Assembly: GCA_026874595.1 (NCBI GenBank)
Contig: CM049318.1
Location: forward strand, 30,846,956 to 30,910,955
Length of the DNA stretch: 64,000 nt
Direction: 5' to 3'
Source: Sipunculus nudus
Lineage: Eukaryota > Annelida > Sipuncula > Golfingiida > Sipunculidae
The number at the start of each line of letters is the position of its first letter. The stretch's first letter is position 1. This document shows, piece after piece, positions 26,155-35,107 of this stretch. The notes beneath the pieces were generated by a model. The model was not told the origin of the DNA. It saw only the letters and a program-made list of their open reading frames with translations, and made no database searches. A program made the translations under genes and the position numbers.

Positions 26155-29100
26155 GTAGTAGTTGTACTACTCACTTGGTCTTACAGCTGTTTCACTGTCT
26201 CCAGTTGATCACAGACTGAAGTGTAGTAGGTACATCTATTGTGGTTTTTCAGGTGCGCAGTCAGGCATGACGTGTCCGGGTCGTCGAGGCTTGTACACAG
26301 AGACGTGTGGCGGGCCCCCCCACACAACTCTGCGTGCTTTTCTAAAGTTATTCTGTTAAGCATGAAGTTTTTGCGATGTAGACATTTAGCCCCAATGTCA
26401 TTTCTTTTGTTGATGTTGTTGGGGCTAGTGCTGTTTTTCAATATTTCTAGTTTTTCTGACAGACATGAGTCACAGCATTTATCACCTGGTTGGTAGGTTT
26501 TGCACTGTTTGATTATTTGCCATTTAATTTCATTAGGGTTCATCTTTTTGTCCCAGACGTATTGGGACAGGGTTGTGGCGTTCTTTTTAGATTGAGTTCT
26601 GAAAGAGTGAGTATGTTGGGTAAATCTGGTTTTAAATTTTCCTTGTGTCATGCCGACGTAGTTGATTTGGGTGTTTTCGACCGTGGCTTTGTAGATGACA
26701 CCTTCCGTGCAACATTTTCCGGGGATGGGACGGTTGGTTTTGTCCTTGCAGTTGCATTTATCTGTCTGATCTTGTGGAGTGGTTTGGTCATTTAACACTT
26801 TACGGTTGTGGGATGATATTATGGAGTCAATATTAGGACAGCAGCTGTAACTGATTTTAACTGTTTTTCTGTTGATGATGGGATTTAGGATGTGGTTTTT
26901 GGGGAAGTGTTTATCAATTAGTTTTAGGAAGTTCTTACCGATATTGGTTTTGAGTGCCATGTTATATGGTGGGTTGTACCATGTTACGTTTCTACTTCTA
27001 TTCTTTTTTCTCCTAGTAGTGCCTTCAGCGTTTGGTTGAAATTTAATTTGGCTGCTATGTCCACTTTTTTGAGAGCTTGCTCATATTCATGCTTATTTTG
27101 GTCAAATAGAGTTTCATCAGATGATATTTCAGAGAGTCTTTTGTTGATGGCCTTGGGAAGGTTTTTTATCACATTAGGAGGGTGGTTAGACAATTTGTGA
27201 ACATATAGGGGAGTATCATTAGGTTTCCTGTACGGCTGGTAGTTGCTTTCGTGGAGGTTCATTGAGATGTCTAAGAAATCAACTGCAGCAAGGTTAGTGT
27301 CCAATGTAATTTTGAGGCCCATGTCAGAAAACAATTTATGTAGCCTCTTTTTAGTTCTCTCCATTTTTGAGGGAGGTATGCGCTTATGGACTCCCAAACC
27401 ATCATCACGATATAGTCCAAAGTCTATTTGGGGGGCCTTTTCTCTGAGTTTATGTAAGATGTATAGGCCCACCAAGTCGGTGATTTGTGCACCATCGAAG
27501 GCGCCCATGGTGATATCGAATAAGCCTGTGTTCTTTGACCATATTTCTTTGTTGTGGTAGAGGATAGATTTTATGGCGTTGTGGAGGATCTTCTTGTCCA
27601 GATCATTGATGGAGGTGAATTTGGATGCAAATTCAATCACTTCCTCAAACAGTTTCTGGGATATGGATGGGTAGTAGTCAACTATGTCCAATTGGATAAA
27701 GGACTTTCTTGTTTTGTTGGGTATACTTTTGAACCATTCAATTGTTTAGCCTGTATTTTTCAATAGTCTGAGATGGAGTTTGTTTTTTATTTTATCAATA
27801 ATCTTGTTTAATTTCTGCTTGCTGATAGATCCGATGTTGGATTTCGTTGGATTGATGAGTCTACATGTTATCTCATTGGGGAATTTGGGGCTTGTGGTCC
27901 TTTACGCTAATGTACGCGTTTTTCAGAGCCATTTCTTCAACCCTATCACTTAATTCCAAGCTGTCTGTAATAGAGGATGCTTCCAGGTTTATGTTTTTGT
28001 GGTTTCATTTGTGTCTTTTTTGTAAATAGCAGTCACATTATTACTCATAAGGAGCTTGTACGTATCCTTGTCCATTTCATAGATGTTATGAGTTTTATCT
28101 GCTTTAATGATCACATTTGGATATTTTTTTATTTTACTGATATCTTTAGAAAGTTTATGTTGAATGTAGTTTTTGCGGTCTGAAAACTCGAGGTTGGCAA
28201 TCATACTTGTAAGATCATATTCAAAAGGTGTTAGTTCGGGAATTTGGGGAGCATTACGGGCTGTTTTGAATCCGAACGTTTCCTTAGTGTCTTTGTTTGT
28301 ATCATTTCTTGAGTAGGAAAAAATTTTCCATCTTAGCCTTTGGATGAAGTCTTCAGTTTTCGACAATAAATCCCTTAAGAATCCGTCTTTGTTTGGAATT
28401 GGCACATTTTTTAGAGATTCCTCGAATTCGAATTTAGATATTGCCATTTTTGACACACATCCACTGGTATCCACTTTTATGAATGAGAGAACTCGACACA
28501 GTAGATGTGGAGTATATCAGTAAAATAAAAAAATCTCCAAATGTGATCATTAAAGCAGATAAAACTCATAACATCTATGAAATGGACAAGGATACGTACA
28601 AGCTCCTTATGAGTAATAATGTGACTGCTATTTACAAGAAAGACACAAATGAAACCATCAAAAACATAAACCTGGAAGCATCCTCTATTACAGACAGCTT
28701 GGAATTAAGTGATAGGGTTGAAGAAATGGCTCTGAAAAACGCGTACATTACCGTAAAGGACCACAAGCCCCAATTCCCCAATGAGATAAAATGTAGACTC
28801 ATCAATCCAACGAAATCCAACATCGGATCTATCAGCAAGCAGAAATTAAACAAGATTATTGATAAAATAAAAAACAAACTCCATCTCAGACTATTGAAAA
28901 ATACAGGCGAAACAATTGAATGGTTCAATAGTATACCCAACAAAACAAGAAAGTCCTTTATCCAATTGGACATAGTTGACTACTACCCATCCATATCCCA
29001 GAAACTGTTTGAGGAAGTGATTGAATTTGCATCCAAATTCACCTCCATCAATGTTCTGGACAAGAAGATCCTCCAAAACGCCATAAAATCTATCCTCTAC

Positions 29101-30564
29101 CACAACAAAGAAATATGGTCAAAGAACACAGGCTTATTCGATATCACCATGGGCGCCTTCGATGGTGCACAAATCACCGACTTGGTGGGCCTATACATCT
29201 TACATAAACTCAGAGAAAAGGCCCCCCAAATAGACTTTGGACTATATCGTGATGATGGTTTGGGAGTCCATAAGCGCATACCTCCCTCAGAAATGGAGAG
29301 AACTAAAAAGAGGCTACATAAATTGTTTTCTGACATGGGCCTCAAAATTACATTGGACACTAACCTTGCTGCAGTTGATTTCTTAGACATCTCAATGAAC
29401 CTCCACGAAAGCAACTACCAGCCGTACAGGAAACCTAATGATACTCCCCTATATGTTCACAAATTGTCTAACCACCCTCCTAATGTGATAAAAAACCTTC
29501 CCAAGGCCATCAACAAAAGACTCTCTGAAATATCATCTGATGAAACTCTATTTGACCAAAATAAGCATGAATATGAGCAAGCTCTCAAAAAAGTGGACAT
29601 AGCAGCCAACTTAAATTTCAACCAAACGCTGAAGGCACTACTAGGAGAAAAAAGAATAGAAGTAGAAACGTAACATGGTACAACCCACCATATAACATGG
29701 CACTCAAAACCAATATCGGTAAGAACTTCCTAAAACTAATTGATAAACACTTCCCCAAAAACCACATCCTAAATCCCATCATCAACAGAAAAACAGTTAA
29801 AATCAGTTACAGCTGCTGTCCTAATATTGACTCCATAATATCATCCCACAACCGTAAAGTGTTAAATGACCAAACCACTCCACAAGATCAGACAGATAAA
29901 TGCAACTGCAAGGACAAAACCAACCGTCCCATCCCCGGAAAATGTTGCACGGAAGGTGTCATCTACAAAGCCACGGTCGAAAACACCCAAATCAACTACG
30001 TCGGCATGACACAAGGAAAATTTAAAACCAGATTTACCCAACATACTCACTCTTTCAGAACTCAATCTAAAAAGAACGCCACAACCCTGTCCCAATACGT
30101 CTGGGACAAAAAGATGAACCCTAAACCAAAAATTAAATGGCAAATAATCAAACAGTGCAAAACCTACCAACCAGGTGATAAATGCTGTGACTTATGTCTG
30201 TCAGAAAAACTAGAAATATTGAAAAACAGCACTAGCCCCAACAACATCAACAAAAGAAATGACATTGGGGCTAAATGTCTACATCGCAAAAACTTCATGC
30301 TTAACAGAATAACTTGAGAAAAGCACGCAGAGTTGTGTGGGGGTGCCCGCCACACGTCTCTGTGTACAAGCCTCGACGACCCGGACACGTCATGGCTGAC
30401 TGCGCACCTGAAAAACCACAATAGATGTACCTACTACACTTCAGTCTGTGATCAACTGGAGACAGTGAAACAGCTGTAAGACCAAGTGAGTAGTACAACT
30501 ACTACCTCTATAATACGTCGACATATCATGTCTTGAGGTCTCTTGCTTTTTCCATACAACAATT

Positions 30565-30614
<50 letters not shown>

Positions 30615-31234
30615 TATGTATATATATATAAATATATAAAGGAGAGTTAGTATTTAGTATAAATATAAAAGAAGAGCTAGTATGTGGGTCTCGCATATTT
30701 TGCCTGTAACGTGAACACCTGTTGTAAGTGGCAGTCGGCCATGCAATTATTTAATCAATCTTAAGATGTATTGTGGCGATGCAGCACATACATGCCCAGC
30801 TGAGTTTATTTTTTTTTCTTTGCCCAGATGTTTGAGGGATTGAGACAGAAATGCATCCCAGTAAATTGTGCTTGAGTTTGTTTGCACAAATACGACAGAT
30901 CGTATTATCGGAAAACAGATCTCCCTCCTGTGACTATGTGGAACAGAATGTTAACCCAAATTAGATAACATCAATAACATTGTCACATCCTGTTGCAGGA
31001 ACATTGAATCGTGTTTAACATTTACAGGGTGGGGGGGGGGGGGATATACAAGTGGGTGCTCAATATAATCACTAACCTGTCATAATTCAGGGCATAACAT
31101 TTATGTAATGGAAATGAAATAATTATAATTTTAGACTTAGTTAACATTTCTGAGTTTAAAATTTACATCTCGTAGAAAATAACATATCTTAATATTTATT
31201 TAATTGTAATATATTTGAAATGCGTCACACAAAC

Positions 31235-31285
<51 letters not shown>

Positions 31286-31330
31286 CAGTTGTCCCAAGTT
31301 TGCCAGCGAAAGAGGGAGAGAGAGAGAGAG

Positions 31331-31366
<36 letters not shown>

Positions 31367-32002
31367 AGGAAAATTTTCAGGCTACATGTTCTGTAATGTA
31401 TCGTTTAATTACTTATACTGTATTGCTTACAATAACTATTATGGCCATACAATGTTTCAATTATTTATAATTGTCCTTAATAGTTAAAAATATCCTAAAT
31501 ATTATGATTTAATTCTGTAAGTATTCAACAGCCATTATTATAACAATTATAATCATAGTAATTATACCCCTCTATATTTTTCAAATTAAGCGAACGTCAT
31601 TTTGTCATTTAAATACCCTATTTTTTGCCATACACACTTACACATACACTCTTGGTCAATGCGTCACTGATACATTATTATTATTACATCAAACGCCTGG
31701 AACATATACAAGGCCTTAAGCGGGCGCCCTTCAACAAAATAACAACGTCATTCATCTTTAAAACAATGGTTTATGTGTTTTATATATTTATTTGTCTGTT
31801 CAAGACCCTGTCGTCTTTGAGAGAAGGTTATCCATATTGGACAGATTGACTTTTTTCATTTTTTTTTATAAATTTCACAGTAAAAATAAATCATATGAGC
31901 AAATGTGCCGTTTACCAATAGACATATATCTATATATATAATGTATATGGAGAAACACAACACTTTAACTTCACTACCGATCCTGAGGTATATATTCTAT
32001 AT

Positions 32003-32069
<67 letters not shown>

Positions 32070-34290
32070 CAAGTCATCAAATGTAATTAATATATCATTT
32101 TAACACCAATTTTGTTCATTAACGAATAAAAATAGAAAGGTTCATGAAGATGTGACAAGAAACGATCGAACGTAAGACTTCCAATCAAAAAATATTTGAA
32201 TTCAGGATTCGGCATTTTCGGATTAGGCCGAGGTGTGAATGGTCCGGAGGGCACATTACTGAAAAGTTATAGGACTGCTTAACAAAGGGCTTCGTTGCTT
32301 TGTTGAGTGAAGTCCTTTGTGAAATATAAATCGAATTTATATATAAGAATGCGATGAATATTCCAACGTTTGTTTTCCGTCGAACGTCTATAAATCCCAT
32401 TTTTGCAAAACATTGATCGACGGCATTTCGAACAAACCAGTGTTTCCATTCTTTCAGTTACCGTCACTTGTTTGATGGCTTGTGGTCTTGAGCATTCGCC
32501 ACATTTAACCTTACTCGAATGTTTAGAGTACAAAAGCTGCTCTCTAGAAAAGTTAGGAGCGTGACGAAATATTCTAAACACATTTAACACCACAACGCCA
32601 TTGGAACTTTGTTCGCAAGCTTTATCTAAAGGAAAAGGTGTACACTTGCAAACATGTGTAACACAATGTTATAGCGTTACACTCTAATCAGGGTGTTTAG
32701 GGTCGCAATTAATTAGCCCCATCACATGTTCATTATTAATTTATATTTGTAAATAGCTGTTAATAGAGTAGTGGTTGTTAATTGAAATTTCAAGTTACAG
32801 TTTATCAGGAGAAAGGTTTCTGAATGGCAAACCCTGTAGGAGCCACACAAAAGACAAAACTCGTGACATTAAGATATTTTGTCAGTCCCTAAAAGCTCTT
32901 TACTTAGATAAGTTTGGGGCACTCAGCCCCTAAATATCTTCAATTAGATCCGCTCGGGACATTAAGGACATAAACCCAGAACAATAATTCGCAAAGAAGG
33001 ACATATTGACATGGACTAGGAATAATTATCATTAGAATAAAAGACTAAAACACAAACATACATACATGCTATTAACAATATTTCATTACTTAGTTTAAAA
33101 AAATAAAACATTATGTTACGCTCCTTGCGCAGCGGTTATACATTGAGGTCGTCCAAGATCTATCGTGAAACCGTTGTTTTGTATATCAAGAAATTGGGTT
33201 TAAAAGTTGGAGCTGAATGCACAATGCGATATCACGCTAACATTGGTCTGATAACAATTGTCTGCTCAGTTCGCACCCTGATGGGAGTTCGAACCCACAC
33301 CATCTTGCAGAGCAGCGGTTACACAAGAAATATGGAAGGAGTTCATAAAAGTGATGAGCGTATGTCTTTCAATATCGGTCATTTATTACAATCAAGCAAG
33401 GATTGTGGGAGATATACTGGATCCTGTCAAACCGCCCCGGCCACTCCGCACATTTACGGGATCTGTCGGTATATCTGGAAGTATTTACTTAGACTATGCA
33501 GACATGTATATTAGAAAAATCATTAATCCTTACCATTGGTGAGTAGCGTAACAAGGGTTGTGTGATACCACCGCCAATTCCGGTTTATTTTTTTCCACCG
33601 AGATCAAGGCTCCTAATGTTAAATGCGACTTAAACTCGATTTTGTCTTGCATATCCGATATTATCAAGAACGAAACGCCTTAGGTTTATATTTAGACTGA
33701 TAATAATATACCTATGTGACCCCTACTTAAGAAACTAAGATGGAAATCCGAGGGAAAAAAGTAACCGCTTCGAATACTGAAATAAGAAAATATATTCCCC
33801 ATAATAGAGAAAGAGAAAGAGAGAAGGAGCTGCTAAAGAATAAACTCATTAGCACAAAGCCTGCCCGCAGACCAGCATTGAAGATAAATAAAGACCATTA
33901 ACATAGCACCATGTTTAGAGAATACAAGGTGTGCTCCATTGATCCGACTGCAGTGCTCTAACATTGTATGGTTCTTACATTCTTCACAGAGCAATGCGAC
34001 CGTGACGAAACCCGGGTTCCCTCGTCACCGGAATTTTCATTTTTTTGCTGATTTACTGCGCGTTCTCAAACATCCGGTTTGATTCGGTTTGTTGAGAGTA
34101 GGCAAAACAATCCTACTTTGAAAGTATATGTTCCAGGGACCAGAGACACCGGGTATTTTACCTTTGTATTTAATGTGATATTTTTTTTTTCAAATATACA
34201 ATACTATTAAGATATATATTGTACATAAATATGTGTGCCTTTCTCTTTCTTTCTCTCTCTCTATCTCTCACTTTCTCCTCTCTTCTCTCT

Positions 34291-34327
<37 letters not shown>

Positions 34328-35054
34328 TTATTATTTATTAGAAGAAGGAACAGCATCACCACGTGCGTGAATCTTGAGTTGCAACGTGTAAGCAACGTGT
34401 TTTCACAATTATTATCATTTATTATATATATATATATATAATTATATATATATATATGTATATTTATATATATATATTATGTTATATATATTTATATATA
34501 CGAAAGTCTAAATTTATAATAGATATATAATATTATGATGTAACATGTATAACCTGTAATTCTGTTTATGGGAATTAATGTATAAAGTCTACTAGCATTA
34601 CCGTCATACTTAAAATCCTGGGCCTGGGGGCTGAGCCCTTTCTTGTGAACAGCCCTCTGTTCGTCCCTCTATTTATTTATTTGATCCAGGGTGCGCTGTG
34701 GCGTGAACAACTATACGTGAAAAAAAAGAAAGTTTTTTTTGTGTCCATGACATGAGGGATCGAGCCATGAATGCATACAAGTAAAGGGAGTTTGTGTTTG
34801 TTTGGACGCATACGGCAGATCGTATTATCGCAAAACAGAACCCCCTCCTGAGTGTGGATGTTAATGTTAATGGAATGGAATGTTAGCCCAAATTAGATAA
34901 CATCAATAACATTGTCACATCCTGTTGCAGGAACATTGAACAAGGCCCACTGTTTTTACCGAATGTTCAGATATACATACAATGCTATTTGTGTTGATAT
35001 GCTGAAGTAAGCGAAATGCTGTCTTGTCTGCCTCACCTTATTCTCTCTTCTTAA

Positions 35055-35107
<53 letters not shown>

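Larger units (their letters stand above)
26150..28480 (-). mobile_element. Penelope-like retroelement, left copy of a palindrome
   Basis: The longer of two head-to-head copies. From its 5' end (28,474) it encodes an N-terminal region absent from the right copy ([19 protein letters not shown] and on), then RT, then a GIY-YIG-type endonuclease near 26,700. Two inactivating changes are visible against the right copy: a GAA codon turned to TAA at about 27,747-27,749, and one extra base near 27,885. Its 3' end abuts a TA microsatellite at 26,112-26,151. Confidence 0.85.

Noticed and set aside
26239-26795. Plus-strand frames opposite the left Penelope-like copy
   Set aside because: They are antisense shadows of the endonuclease and RT frames and recur as minus-strand frames opposite the right copy.
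26150-30512. Hammerhead ribozyme motif, sometimes found in Penelope-like elements
   Set aside because: No core arrangement was seen near the ends. The ctgatgaaac string near 29,537 is inside the RT coding region without the matching helices.
33113-33514. 133-codon plus-strand frame
   Set aside because: No recognisable motif, overlapping alternative frame and poor start context. A gttcgaac B-box-like string near 33,290 has no A-box at tRNA spacing.
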